Source of the DNA: Pleurotus ostreatus/Saccharomyces cerevisiae fusant
Lineage: Eukaryota > Opisthokonta
Reading direction: 5' to 3'
Length of the DNA: 64,000 bases
Assembly: GCA_024196135.1 (NCBI GenBank)
Contig: JAMQCK010000002.1
Coordinates: forward strand, 248,001-312,000
Below, in pieces: positions 33,645-45,099 of this stretch (positions are counted from its first letter, which is position 1; every line of letters starts with the position of its first letter). The position numbers were made by a program, and so were the translations under genes. A model generated the notes under the pieces. The model had not been told where the DNA came from. It was given only the letters and a program-made list of their open reading frames with translations, and did not search any database.

Positions 33645-33865
33645 GGGTTCCGGGAGACGAAAGTAAGACATGGGCCTGGCTTGGCTGCTCGTCCGAGAAA
33701 AGGCGGCGACAACAGAGATCAACAGCTCGGTCCCCCCGCTTGGCTGTGCGTGGCGGTCGATGCGCTGCGGCGCGATGACCTTGGCGCGCGCTTGTTCTCC
33801 AGCCCCATCCAGCGACCGGCCCGCGACTCCGCTGACTGCCCGCCACCAAGTTGCGTTCCGCCCCC

Positions 33866-34872
33866 ATGCCTGGTTTCGAATACATGACTGGTGAGCGGGC
33901 AGTGCTCCCCGGATAGACACCGTCGCTCAGGGTTGCAGAACACGATGCGCTGCTTGAGGGCATCGCGCGCACAGACACGATCCCGTGAGTCCGCATGCGC
34001 GCGACGCGTCTTTCACTCACTCCGATCAGTGAATCGGTCACTTGGGACACACTCCGAGACGCGATCAAGGCCAAGATAGAGAAGGTAACCCCACAAAATG
34101 TCCTTGTATACGTCTAACCTTGTCCAGAACATAGCCATCTTTCTTGAGGAATGCAAACCTCAACCACCCCCTCCGCCATTCCCCCCACAATCCACCCCCA
34201 GCGGCGGCCTGCGTCTGGCCCCCTTCCCTCCACGTAAACCCCAGCAGGTAAGCATTCTCTCCATCTTCCCCCTCGCCCACTCCTCACATCCCCTAGGACA
34301 CCCCCGAACCCCCCATCAACTTCATGACCGCCGAACAAGCCTCCGACCTAAAGCTCGCCATCTTCGACCAGCTCGACCAATTCGACGCCTCCCCACCCTT
34401 CACCATCCAGCGCCTCGCCGAGCTCTGCTCCGCCCCGCGCGCCCACTACGCCGCCGCCGGCAAGTACCTCCGCGCCCTCGAGCGCGCCATCCTCGTCACC
34501 TCCGGCGCCGACGCGTTCCCCGCGCTCCCCGTCGAGCCGCGTGCCCCTCTGCGCCCCGAGGACGATATCGGGGCCGCGATGCCATCTACAGGGGCAGCGC
34601 TGTCGACGCCGACGACGCCGATGTTCTCGCCGGTGCCGTTTGCGCATGCGGATGCAAGGCGGGCGCCGTCGCCGTTGACGCTGTCAGAGCCGAGGGTCAT
34701 TGGGCTGGTGGATGAGCTGGACGATCCGAGGCCGGGGCATCTGTCGGACAAGCCGACGGCGCTGTCGGCGGTCACTGAGGTTCCGGAGGAGGCGGAGAAG
34801 GCGCTGGATGCTCGCTTCACGAAGGGAGAGACATCTGAAGGCGAGGCGAAGAAAGAGGAAAAGGCTGCTTGA
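33866..34872 (+). CDS. protein phosphatase 4 regulatory subunit 2 (PPP4R2)
   Basis: Exons 33866-33890, 33939-33984, 34030-34084, 34128-34247, 34297-34872 give 273 aa. PPP4R2 binds PP4 catalytic subunit with PPP4R3 and acts in DNA-damage and splicing-related dephosphorylation. The diagnostic core is PPFTIQRLAELCSAPRAHY followed by KYLRALERAILVTS, matching the family's PFTIQRLCELL...KFLRALEKN block. Upstream ESVTWDTLRDAIKAKIEKNI aligns with its N-terminal helix. A Pro-rich loop lies between. For intron 1 I used the acceptor at 33938, which joins MPGFEYMT to EHDALLEG; the acceptor at 33929 would need a more upstream start. The tail is acidic and disordered. It is head-to-head with PAP2, about 220 bp apart. 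Confidence 0.88.
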
Positions 34873-35053
34873 GACGCATTGCTACGTTTTCTTGTGCTTG
34901 TATTCTTTCTTGGTGTTGTGCTCATGCTGCTTAGATGTACGGTATGCTTGTCAATATACAGTGCACGTCCAGATTGCCGTCCCAAAAAGCCGCGAACACC
35001 GGGAGTACAAGAATCCAAAAGCAACGCAGGCATCTTCCACCGTGCCACAAACC

Positions 35054-36261
35054 CTACGCATAATCCCTCTTAATCTTCTCCAGCATCACCTCCATCCGCA
35101 GCGCCATATTGGGCTGCCCCCTGCCGCGCCCGCCACGCCCTCCCCGACCTCCTTGTGCTTCACGACCACCTCGTCCGTTGTCGTGCCCACCTCGCGCGCC
35201 AAGCCCTCCCCGCCCACCTTCGCGATTGTCTCCTCTGCCTCCATTTCCTACACCGTAACTTCCCCTACCACTGCCTCGTGCGCCACGACCACCTCTACCA
35301 CCTCTACCACCCCGTCCCTGACCGGCCTTAACCGTGTGCAGTGAGTCGGGGTGGTAGGCCGCGCGTGCGCGGTCGCGGAGGGTGGGTTCGTGGGGAGGGT
35401 CTTGGGCGTCGGTGTGACGCCCTCGGGAGGGGTGCTGGCCGCGTGAAGAGTGCTGGCCGCGTGAAGAGTGTTGGCCGCGTGAAAAATGTTGTCCTCTAGA
35501 AGAATGCTGTCCGCGTTGTCCGCGTGAAGAGTGATCGCCCCGTCCTCGCGTCTGTCCCCGAGAAGGTTGCTGTCCTCGACCTCGACCGCTTGGAATTTGG
35601 GTGGGATGGCCTCTACCACGGCGCAAAGGTGGATGAGAAGTAGCAGCATCATCCCCTGAAGCATCCGCTTCGTCTGCGTCTTCTGCCTCTTCTTCGTCGT
35701 CGTCGTCCGACGCATCCTCCTTTTCTGCTTCTTCGTCTTCTTCTTCCGTGCCATCGTCTTCACTGTCCGATTCTTCCTCCTTGAAATCTCCCTGCGCGTC
35801 GTCCAAGTTTTCTTCCTCTTCGTTGACTTCTTCTGCATCGGCATCTCCCTTGTCTTCTTCGTCTGTCCTTGGCTTGACGAGCCCCTCGCGCCGCTTCTGA
35901 GCGCGCCATTTGCTCTTGAGCTTCTGCGTCTCGATCCAGTCACGGCGGAGCTTTTGGGCTGAGTTGGCGAGGAAGGCAATGGTAGAGCGAGAGTATCGTG
36001 GGTGAAGAGGATGACAAGAGAAGAGTGTGAGGAAAATGAAGGGAGCGGTTAAGGAGTATGAGTAGAGAAGGGAAGACGGGAAACGGGATGGAAGTGTGGG
36101 GCAAGTGTGGGGGACAACGCAGTGAGTGCACAATGTGAAAGGAAGGGGGAAGCTGTTAGATAGTGTGCTGTGGAGAGAGAGGACTAGTACACACCCTTCT
36201 GCGCAGGCAGATGCACAAAGGTAGGCGGGCGCTTGCGCTTCAGAGTCTGTGTGTCCGGCAT
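35054..36261 (-). CDS. FYV7-like rRNA-processing protein with repetitive RGG tail
   Basis: Exons 36261-36195 and 35958-35054 (intron 236 nt) give 323 aa. The N-terminus joins across the intron as KRKRPPTF...AQKAQKLRRDWIETQKLKSK, a basic helical segment resembling the FYV7 rRNA-processing family of 40S biogenesis. A ~70-residue Asp/Glu-rich stretch follows. Next comes a tandem repeat based on SRGQHS (about six copies), then Gly/Arg-rich RGG sequence typical of RNA-binding nucleolar proteins, and the protein ends in MLEKIKRDYA. An unspliced reading of 480 codons is open from 36496 but has no presequence-like or conserved start; the spliced model is preferred. FYV7 assignment is tentative. Confidence 0.7.
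35418..35530 (-). repeat. 18-nt coding repeat (RGQHSS)n
   Basis: About six degenerate copies of an 18-nt unit encoding RGQHSS or a close variant in the C-terminal half of the FYV7-like protein. Confidence 0.75.
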
Positions 36262-36609
36262 GGCTGGTGTGTCCTCCTGTCAAACTCCTGCTGTGAACTG
36301 TATAGATCATTGGCACTTCGCCCTCACTGCGCCCCTCTCCCCCACTCACCTGTAGGCCCCGGCCGTCGAATCCCAATACACTGACACAGTGCTCACAGCA
36401 AGCCTGATCACGCCCCGATCGCGCACTCCCACCGGCGCCCAGTCCGCGCCTTCGATCAATTTGCGGCGGCGGCGCCTCATCGTTACGTAATCGCACACCC
36501 AGCCCGCCTCATAAGGGCCGCCCGCGTGCGCTGCCTCTCCCCACCACCGTCACCCACCGCACTCGCCCGCGTTCCTCGCCAGCCCCCCTCGAGCACTTCC
36601 ACCCGTCGC
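36262..36609. promoter_or_regulatory. divergent promoter FYV7-like / SUI1
   Basis: 348 bp between two ATGs of head-to-head ribosome/translation genes; no TATA seen. Confidence 0.45.
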
Positions 36610-37256
36610 ATGAGCGTGCAGAACCTTAACAGCTTTGGTGAGTGGGCGAACCCGTTATCGATAGGGAGATCGGAGGGCGTGGTGATGGGAGGGATGAGTT
36701 GGTTTTGTGGGGAGGGATGGATGCTAGATGCACTTTTGTGGTATGCGCTTTTGGCGCTCATAGCCCTGCGAAGGGAGGGACGGAGATGGCCGAAGGGTTG
36801 CATGCATGCAAGCTGGAACTTGCTGGCTGACAACGCACCACAGATCCTTTCGCCGAGGAGGGCGATCCGCTCGCGGACAACCAGAATGACGTCGGCTCCC
36901 AGGCCAACTACATCCATATCCGTGTCCAGCAGCGCAATGGCCGCAAGACCCTCACCACGCTCCAGGGTGTGCCCAAGGAGTACGACCAGAAGAAGATCCT
37001 GAAGGCCTTCAAGAAGGTGCGTTTTTACCTCAACTGGCACGTACTTCCTATGCATACATCCCTTCGCCATGAATCTATCACCCATGAGCATGACGCTGAC
37101 ATGTCTCCCCAGGAATTTGCCTGCAACGGCACCCTCGTCGACGACGAGAAGATGGGGCAGGTCATCCAGCTCCAGGGCGACCAGCGCGTCAAGATCCGCG
37201 ACTTCCTCGTTGAGAACGGCATCGACCGCGCCACGATCAAGGTGCACGGTTTCTAA
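36610..37256 (+). CDS. SUI1: translation initiation factor eIF1 (SUI1)
   Basis: Exons 36610-36637, 36844-37016 and 37113-37256 give 114 aa, normal for eIF1. eIF1 sits near the P site of the 40S subunit and enforces start-codon selection. The sequence begins MSVQNLNSFDPFAE and contains the SUI1 fold motifs IHIRVQQRNGRKTLTTLQG, KKILKAFKKEFACNGT, MGQVIQLQGDQR and the C-terminal FLVENGI. The first intron is long (206 nt) and follows only nine codons, a layout frequent in highly expressed translation genes. Confidence 0.97.
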
Positions 37257-38071
37257 GCGCCATACACCCTTCGCCGTCGCCGCCCGTGTTCGTATGCGCT
37301 GCTCCTCCCATCGTGATCCCGGCCCTTCCTTTGTGAACCGGACTTGAGTACCCGCCGAGCACTTTCCTACCTACTCCCCCTTCACATACCGTGGACCTCC
37401 TTTCTACGGCCGACCAATTAACATCTTCGCCTTCACCTCCTACTATCATCCTTACCGCCGACCTCCCTCTACTCACCGACCTCACCCTCGGTTGTACATC
37501 CCCTGACGCACGCATACCCACACGCTCGGCCACGCCCGCTCTCTCTGCCTGCTTTATATTCTGCATTGCTTTGTGTCTGTACGATAGTAGTGCGATGCGT
37601 GCGCAATAGATTCGTCGCGCCTGTGTATGACATTGACTTGCGTTAGACGTCGAGTCAAGGGCTTGTTGAGTGGATAGACAAACAGATACAAGCAGCTCAC
37701 CGAGGCAAAGTACTAGTGTACACTTGCGAGTCTGCAGTCCTCCTTTCACTCGCCCCGCACTGGCTTTCCCGTGGCAATGTCTACCGCTTGAAGTATGGCT
37801 GACTCGACGCAACAAAAAACAAATGCAAGCATTGCAATACATGTCAGAACGTGCAGGTATATCGATAAAATATAGCGCGACAACGATGCGCGGATAAAGT
37901 AGGCAAGAAAACCGCGGTTGCGGTCGTAAATGAACAACATTCGGATAGGTACATGCCTGAGATGTTGTTTGTGACGCGTGCAGTATTGTACGCATGAATT
38001 CAACGGCTCCGTATGCAGTGCCATAAAATCGAACAAGAACTCCTCTCGGTTGTTCGGCGAGCCGTTGCACT
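37257..38071. other. convergent intergenic region
   Basis: 815 bp between stop codons of SUI1 and the zinc-ribbon protein gene; no supported gene. Confidence 0.5.
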
Positions 38072-41000
38072 TCAGCCCACCAGCCGGAAGCGTATAACGG
38101 TACGCTGCCCAGGGAAGAAACGATGTGACCCGTCGGCCATGATTGCAATCTCCAGCTCCCCTCGCATGATCTTGTGCAACGGGGCCGCCGTCAGCTGGTC
38201 CTTCTCTGCCGTCGCCGCGACGTGAATAAGGACTTCGTGATCGCAGGCGAAGCGCGCCACGACGCCGTGCTCGACCTGCGATACCCACATTGTGGGCCTG
38301 TGAGGGCGAGTGAGCTTTGCTGTTGCCACAAAGGGGTACAAAGGTTCAAGAGGTCACGGAGGAGGTGAAGGCCAAGAAGAGAAACACGCACCCAAACTTC
38401 AACCTCCCTGCGCACTCGATCTCATCCTTCAGCACCCGCGCGTGCTGAACCACGGCCTCCTTCCGCCCAAGCACGTCGTAGTCCATCGCGATGACCGAGT
38501 ACTCGCCGTCGAACGCGAACATGGACGGGCCCTCGTGGTTGCGGCCAGCCATGTTGGAAAGAACGAGGTAGCGGGCCTGCGTCTCGAGGAAGTCGCGCAG
38601 GCGGGTGTAGAACTCGACGAGGAGGAGCATGAACGTCGGGTACTCGGGGTAAGGAGTGGGCAGGCGGGGCTAGTCACGGTCAGCTTGTCACTTGTAAAAA
38701 GATGATGAAGAGATAACTTACAGGTGGCAAGTGCCGCTTCATCTTGCGCTGCTGGTATACCGACTCCATTTTCCGTGGCTGGCCTGGATGCTCGTCGCGG
38801 AAAGTGCATTGCTCGCACTTGGTGAACGGTGGAGAAACAACCATCCCGCAATCCAGGCTCACACAGCGACCCGGTGGCGTCGGCTCCGACCGCTCGTTGT
38901 CCTCTGAGCGAAATTGCTGGGAGCCTCAGATGAGTATTCCTGTTACCGTTCACCATACAGGGACACACACACACACCTTCTTCGGATGCTCCTGCGCGCC
39001 ATTCTCCTTCCCCCCATGCGTCGCCTTCTTCGTCGAACGCACATACGACCGGCACGACGCGCACATCTTGTACTTGTACTCGCCCGCGGGCGGCAGGATG
39101 TGCATGCAGAAGCGCATCGTGCACTTGCGCGAGCCGACGACAACGCGGGAAGCGTCGCCGAGTATGCGGTCGACGGCGGCGAGCTCTGCGTTGATATTTC
39201 GCCGTTGCGGCTCGACCTCGCCATTCTGACGAGCGCGCTGATACAAGCGCGTGCGCTCTCGACACGCCTCGCAGCACTTCCAGCGGTTCTCGAGTGGCAT
39301 GGGTTGCTTGCAAATCCTGCAGGGTTTTGTAGGGCCTGCTATTGGCGCTGGAGCGGTCGCGGTCTCGGGAGGTGGCCGCGCTGGTATACGGATCTTGAAG
39401 CCCGTAAGGCGCTGCGCTGGAGGTTCATCGTCGCTGTCGTCGCTCGATAGTGCTGCCTCAAGGTCCGAGAGGTCGGTCAAGTCGCTGTCACTGTCATCAA
39501 CTGCCGCGGCAGGACGCTCGGGCGAGGTAGTGGTAGACGAAGGCTGGATATTGGGTATCGGATGAGAGATAGACGGAAGCTTGAGTGGTGCGAATGAAGA
39601 AGCGGGTATTGCGGACGAGGATGCGTCAATGGGCGCCTGTGCAGAATCGGATGACGAAGACATTGCAGTTGACGACGACATCGTTGCTGGCGTCGATGGT
39701 TGTGTCGAAGCAGACGATGTGGCTTGCGCAGGCGCCGAAGTCGTTTGCTTGGGACATGGTGCTCCTGGGACGAGGGGCGCAGAAACCCTTCGACGTGGCA
39801 GAGGTATCGAAGGGCGCTTCACAGTAGGTGACAACGGCGCCGCAAGGGAAGCCGCCTTTGTGAGCGAGGGCGGTGGGTCATTCGACGGCGACAAATCCCC
39901 GGAGGGCACTCCAGGCGAAGGCGGCTTAGCAGACGTCGAACCCGACTTTCCCAGCTTCAAGATCAACGACCTGTTCCTCGATGGTAGTGGTGTCTTCGCC
40001 TTCATTGCTCCTGGTCCCGTCTTCGACAACGGACCCGGCTTCGGTCTCGCTATCGACGAAAGCGGTACCTCCACATCGCTATCCTCGCTCTCACTTGCTG
40101 CGTGCTGCCCTGGCGGCGGCCAGGACAGCACGCGACCACGGCCAGCTGGTTGTGGTGGTGAGGCTCCATTCGCGGCCCGCGCAGACAGTGGCGTGTCGCT
40201 ATCGCTGTCACTGTCCGTCGCTAGTGGCGGGGTCGGAGGTATCCTGCTGGCAGGTGCCGATGTCGCTGCCATTACATAGGTTGAACTTGAGGGGGAACTG
40301 CTACTCGAGCGCGCAGGCGGGCTACTCGATGCGACTTGCCTCTCCGGCTGCTTGCCCTTGCTCCTATTCGACGAGAGCGCCAACGGCTCGTCGTCAGACT
40401 CCTCAAGGTCGGCCCAAGTGACTTTCTTGCGCTTCGCACTGGGCTGCTCAGTTTCCGAGGGTGTTTGCGGCTGCGGCTGAGATATTGGCCCAGTAGACCC
40501 TGGCTTGGGAACGATTGCAGGCTCGGCTCGAGGCGCAGCCACCGAGGCTGTCGTGGGCACCGCGGCTGGCCTGGAAGCAGGCCGTGCGGCTCGCATACGC
40601 TGCCAGTCGGCTGACACGCAACTCATGCAGCGTCGCGCCATCGACCCGGGCTGGACGATCCCTCGACAACCCTTGGCGCTGTTCACACAGAGGCGGAGCA
40701 TCTTGAAAAGAATGAGTATGCGTTGGAAAGAAATTAGCGAAAGTGACTGACCTGCGCTGGCATGAACATCGCCGCGGGCGAAGACCCGGATTGTGGCATG
40801 ATCATCGGCGGAGGCTGGATCACAGGAGGCGGCTTCATCAGCGACTGCATGGGTAGCGGTCGCGGCAATGTTGGCGGAGGAGGCAGCGCTTCTGTGGTCT
40901 CCTTCTTGTCGACACTGAGTGGCGCTGAAGACGCCACAGCAGGTACCTGCTTCTCAGTAGACGGTTCGACCTTCAGTTCAACGTCTTCCTGGGACGACAC

Positions 41001-41829
41001 AAAATCAGCTTGCGAAGTTGTAGCCTTCAATATACTTACATCAGGGTACTCGAGTTCCAACGATTCATCCAAATCCATATCATCTGTGGCATCCTGCACG
41101 TCGGATTCGACCTGAGGAGTTGTCAGTAAAATAAGGGATCGGCGATTCGGACGCTGCTGACCTTGACAATTGGAGGCGGAGCAGGCACTATTCGCCTGTG
41201 GATGGCAATTGTGGGTATATCGGGGACTGATGGAATGGATATGGGTGGCGGACGGCACGGAGGAGTAGACGATGAAGAGGATGCTGAAGAGGTAAAGTTG
41301 GTGAATAAGCCACATAAACCGCGTCGCCACGTACCTCTTCGCTTGTCCTGTAACTTTGCGAGGGACTCCTCAGCTGCCTTCCGGGCAATTGGCAGACACT
41401 GATCGCAAAGTATCACGCTTGGCGGGAAAGAGGGGGGTATGGTCTCCCCACATCCCATCCTGGTGCAGACGCGCACTTCAAGAGGAGAAGCCTGAAAAGC
41501 GCGTCGGTTGCCACTCAAACTGAATATATATGCAGTGATGCAAACGTACCCGTTGCGACGGTGTTTCCGTGACCTGTTGCAGCTGGGAACGCGCTCAGCT
41601 CATCTCTGATGGACATGAACACGATCAGACAACTCACCAGTGCACCATCGGACTGCTTCAAGGCTGCTCGCAAAGACGGGTCGGCCTTCCATCTGTTGAT
41701 ATAGCCACCTATATCTTCACAGGCATCGCGCCCCCTCGCATTGACCAAACAGCTCGCACACATACCCCCCTGAGTGGCGGGTTTTGCGCACGACGAGCAC
41801 CTGCTGTCCGAGCCCATCTTCACGGACAT
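38072..41829 (-). CDS. large protein with six zinc-ribbon-like Cys modules (unrecognised)
   Basis: Ten exons: 41829-41638, 41573-41550, 41491-41335, 41283-41162, 41111-41040, 40988-40752, 40701-38977, 38916-38722, 38669-38392, 38297-38072; 1075 aa. Six modules of paired cysteines, C-x2/4/6-C-x9-15-C-x2-C, lie at about residues 11-27, 81-104, 273-296, 729-748, 795-818 and 861-880. Modules 1-3 and 4-6 are separated by ~430 residues of Ser/Pro-rich disordered sequence with acidic patches (DSDSDLTDLSDLE). The C-terminal ~190 residues (exons 8-10) look globular, e.g. YLVLSNMAGRNHEGPSMFAF. Nuclear/chromatin or RNA-polymerase-related zinc binding is possible but unproven. It is divergent from the TFIIB-like gene (355 bp). 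Confidence 0.78.
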
Positions 41830-42184
41830 GGCACGTCAGAAACAAGGAATGCGGGGTCAGACGCGTCGCGCTGCGCGACTCGCTTGTGCGCTCGCCGTCG
41901 TCGCGGTCGGTGGCAAGGCGCACGATAAGGAAACGAAGAAGGGCAGCATCCACGTCTCTAATTTTTTACCACAATTCAAATTTGTTCACGGCAACGGCTG
42001 TCGCAGCGTCGAAAGGCGTGGGACCCGGCGTCCGGCCCGGATCGAGCAGCCCCGCGTCAATTGGCGCGCCCGTCTCCGCTCTTGTTCTCTTTTGGTCACC
42101 GTTCATGACGACGCCGAGCGCAAAGGTACCTGTCTGCTCGTCGCTCTCCGCATAGAACCCGGACGTTAACCTGCCGCAGTGGCC
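41830..42184. promoter_or_regulatory. divergent promoter zinc-ribbon protein / TFIIB-like
   Basis: 355 bp between two ATGs. No TATA box seen. Confidence 0.4.
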
Positions 42185-44162
42185 ATGGCGGCCAAATGCT
42201 GCGACTCACCCGTCATAGTCACAGAATATGGCTCCAGCGTCGCATGCTGCACAAATTGTGGCGAAGTCGTCGAGACCGTCTTTCTCAGCAACGAGGAGCC
42301 GTACAGCGACACCTACATTGGGCACTCCCGTGCGGGTCTACCCTTAAAGAGTTTCAGAAACGATGGACGGGTGTTGGCAGGACAGGACACGGAGCTGAGG
42401 CGCTACAAGCTGAAGGTGCGTAATGCATCATACGGCTTGAGCGCCTGGCTAACTGTGATCGCAGACGGAACTGTACACGTACATCAGACAGTTCACTGTC
42501 GAAATGGGCTGTCCCGGTCTCAATGAGCGCGTCTGCAACCTCTTCGATCAGGCCATGGCCAGCGGCCAGTTTACCTGGGGGTCTAAGGCTATCTTCGTCG
42601 CCGGTGCCGCACTCATACTCGCGCAACGCGAAGCCAACCGATGGGAGTCAATACACGACATCGCGTACCTCCTCCAGAAGGTCCAGGGATTCAACACCGC
42701 GTCTCTCACGTCCACCAATCTTGGCCGTACCCTTAATGCCGTCAAGCACGCGCTGAACATCGAGCACAAGTTCCAGGATCACGGGGAACTTCTCCAAGCC
42801 GTGCAGCAGAGACTGCGAACAGGCGCTGACGACAATTCTCCCGACCGGCCGCCTCCGGCCTGCATCAAGTTGCTCGCCGGTGCCAACCTCGATGTCGCCG
42901 CGGACATCGCGCGCACTCTACACAGTCAGCTTGGCCGCCTACCCTGGTCGCACGAGCTACGCGTGCTCCCCTTCCCCGCTACCGCCTGCGTCATCGCTAT
43001 CCTAGCCCTCGAGGCTGAACAGCGTGCGATCATGCCCAAGTATGCCGAATTCGCCGGCTGGTTGGGCTCTAAACATGGGGTGAAGAAGGGGACGATCCAG
43101 GATCGTGGGCGTATCCTGCAAGACCTCGCGCTGGAGTGGATAGGCGAGATCAGCTGGCTGCAGCAGTACGATCCTAAGGCGAAGAAGTCGTCGGGCAAGC
43201 GGCTTGTAATAGCGCGCGGGTTGAAGGATGCGCTGGAGCACCAGGAGAAGTTGTGGAAGGAGAGGGTCGACACGAACATCGCGTCGCGCCTGGCGTCACC
43301 TGTCGATGAGCAGGCAGAGGCGGAGACGCCGCCATGTCCAGCTGCGTGTACTGGCAAGCGGAAGAGGCAGGATGATTGCGCCACACGCCCGAAGCGCCGG
43401 CCGCTCCCTGCCTCGGTGTCAGCAGCTGCACAGTTTCTCCTCGATCCCACCGCGGCGCCAGCACCCAAGCGCAGGCGCCGCACGCCGGCTACGGCCACGT
43501 CTGACGCAGGCCATTCCGAGACGTCCGCCATGTTGCCGACAGCTGCCCATCTGCTCTCATCGCACGCCGCGCTCGGTCCTGCGCCCACCCGCCTGCAGAA
43601 ACTCGTCGCCATCCGGGGTGGCGCAGACCGCGTCACCGACGACGAACTCTTTGAGGAGGACGAGTTCGCCAGCATGTTACGGTCGGAGGCGGACGTCAAG
43701 AAGCTCAGTGTATATCTCGATGAGTGGGCTGCAGAGGAAACCATACGCGCGGAGAAAGCCGCCGCGAGGCAGCGCTCACGACAGAAACGGAAGAAGCGGG
43801 CGGAAGGCGAAGAAAGCGAGCGCATCGACAAGGAGGCGCTGGAGAGGTTCTTCGACGATGATGATGACAAGGAGGGGGAAGATGAAGGCAGCAGGGGAGA
43901 AGGGGGCTGGTTCGACGACCTGAAAGCGCTCAGTCCCGAGTCAGACCCTGGGTTCGGGACGGCGGTCGGCCTGGGTGTCGGGCTTGGGATGCGGGTCGAC
44001 AGTGACAAGAGCGACGATCCGGACGCGGAAAAGGGAGACGACGAGTACGAGCTTGCAAGGAAAGAACTCATGCGCATGCACGCGGGTTCCGATGCGATGG
44101 TCGTAGGCGATTGGCGGGAAGCGTCCCCATCGGGTTGGGGTGGTGGTGACGACTACTTCTGA
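42185..44162 (+). CDS. TFIIB/Brf-family transcription factor, divergent
   Basis: Exons 42185-42415 and 42465-44162, 642 aa. The N-terminus has a zinc-ribbon-like region (Cys5, Cys6, Cys21, Cys22, Cys25). The second knuckle CTNC is canonical; the first is an adjacent CC instead of C-x2-C. A linker and a cyclin-like repeat region follow (ELYTYIRQFTVEMGCPGLNERV through QKVQGFNTASLTSTNLGRTL, then the second fold with SHELRVLPFPATACVIAILALE and KHGVKKGTIQDR). The C-terminal half is basic/acidic disordered sequence (KRRRRTPAT, FFDDDDDKEG). This order is that of Brf1, the TFIIIB subunit, but conservation is weak; a lineage-specific TFIIB-like factor is equally possible. The ATG at 42185 is preceded by a non-ATG open frame. 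Confidence 0.75.
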
Positions 44163-44772
44163 TGCATAGTGGTGACTTGCGTCGAGGTTGAGGAGGTGAC
44201 GTTGATTTTGGAGACGAAGGCGCGGAGGGAAGGCCTTGATGTGAGCCCCAGCGCTCAGCAACCTATCATGTAGAATACCCTGGTTTCCGGACTTCCGTTT
44301 GCATCGCATCCACATTGCATCTGTATATTATTGTTATCGACATCTCTAGCATAGCTATCTTACAGTATCGTTTCGCACATACTTACCGTAGAATTTGGCT
44401 CAGAATTTACACTCCCGCGTCTTGGTTCGAGCAAACCCCTTGTGTGGAGAATACTGAGGCCCAGCGAGTGGTTGGTTCCTCCTCTGGTGTTCTGGGTATT
44501 AACAAATCAAGGCTATCCTAGCATGTCTTCCTCTGGGTTGCTGTGCTTCGACGGACCGAGTTCGAAACTGAACCACATGCGTCATCACGTGATCACTTTC
44601 TCACGGTTCGACTTTGGTTCGTTTTATCTCGGAGAGCCCCTTATTCTCCGAGACAGCATAGCCACGGCGTCCTATATAAGAGCCCTGCGCCAGGGATGGG
44701 TGGATCAAAGCACCCCTTTCTACGCTCGCCCGCAGCTCTTACGCCCCTCAACAGCTCAAAGATTGCCACACA
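44163..44772. other. intergenic with promoter of the small gene
   Basis: 610 bp; no gene. It contains the TATA box at 44673. Confidence 0.5.
44673..44680 (+). promoter_or_regulatory. TATA box
   Basis: TATATAAG, 93 bp upstream of the ATG at 44773. Confidence 0.7.
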
Positions 44773-45099
44773 ATGTCGCTGCCTTCCTCTTCGTCTCAGG
44801 CTTCGTCGCGGGCAGCAATAAACGCTGTTGATGGCGACAGACCTACTTTCTTCAAGCGAATAACGCGCAAACTATCTCTGAGCAGCTCTAAAGTGCGTCT
44901 CCCCCTTGACTGCACAGTCAGTGATTGACAACTTCTGCAGGTTGCTGCTCCCAGACGCGTCGTCGTGCTCAAATCAATACGTCAGGTGGAGGAATTCACC
45001 GCACAGCTGCGCGGCCACTACGACTTGGATCCATATGATATCGAAGTCCACCTCCCTAAACAAGAGCGCAAAAGGAAAGACATGGAGCTGGCCGTGTAG
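44773..45099 (+). CDS. small unrecognised protein, 92 aa
   Basis: Exons 44773-44892 and 44941-45099 join in phase 0. The first exon gives a Ser-rich start, then FFKRITRKLSLSSSK, a basic amphipathic patch. The second exon is helical and charged (RRVVVLKSIRQVEEFTAQL, DLDPYDIEVHLPKQERKRKD). There is no signal peptide or transmembrane segment. Support comes from a consensus TATA box at the right distance, an adenine before the ATG, good splice sites (gtgcgt/ctgcag) and a protein-like second exon. Function unknown. Confidence 0.6.

Noticed and set aside
33493..34074. 193-codon minus-strand frame upstream of the second PAP2 gene
   Set aside because: Different frame from the PAP2 exon 1 and antisense to PPP4R2 exons; its translation is Ser/Arg-rich noise.
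36483..37247. 254-codon minus-strand frame over SUI1
   Set aside because: Overlaps the eIF1 exons and introns antisense; no independent support.
39581..40279. + strand 232-codon acidic frame
   Set aside because: Antisense to the Ser/Pro-rich exon of the zinc-ribbon protein; Asp/Gly/Ala composition is the expected complement.
42926..44077. 383-codon minus-strand Ser-rich frame
   Set aside because: Complement of the TFIIB-like coding exon, which carries recognisable cyclin-fold sequence.
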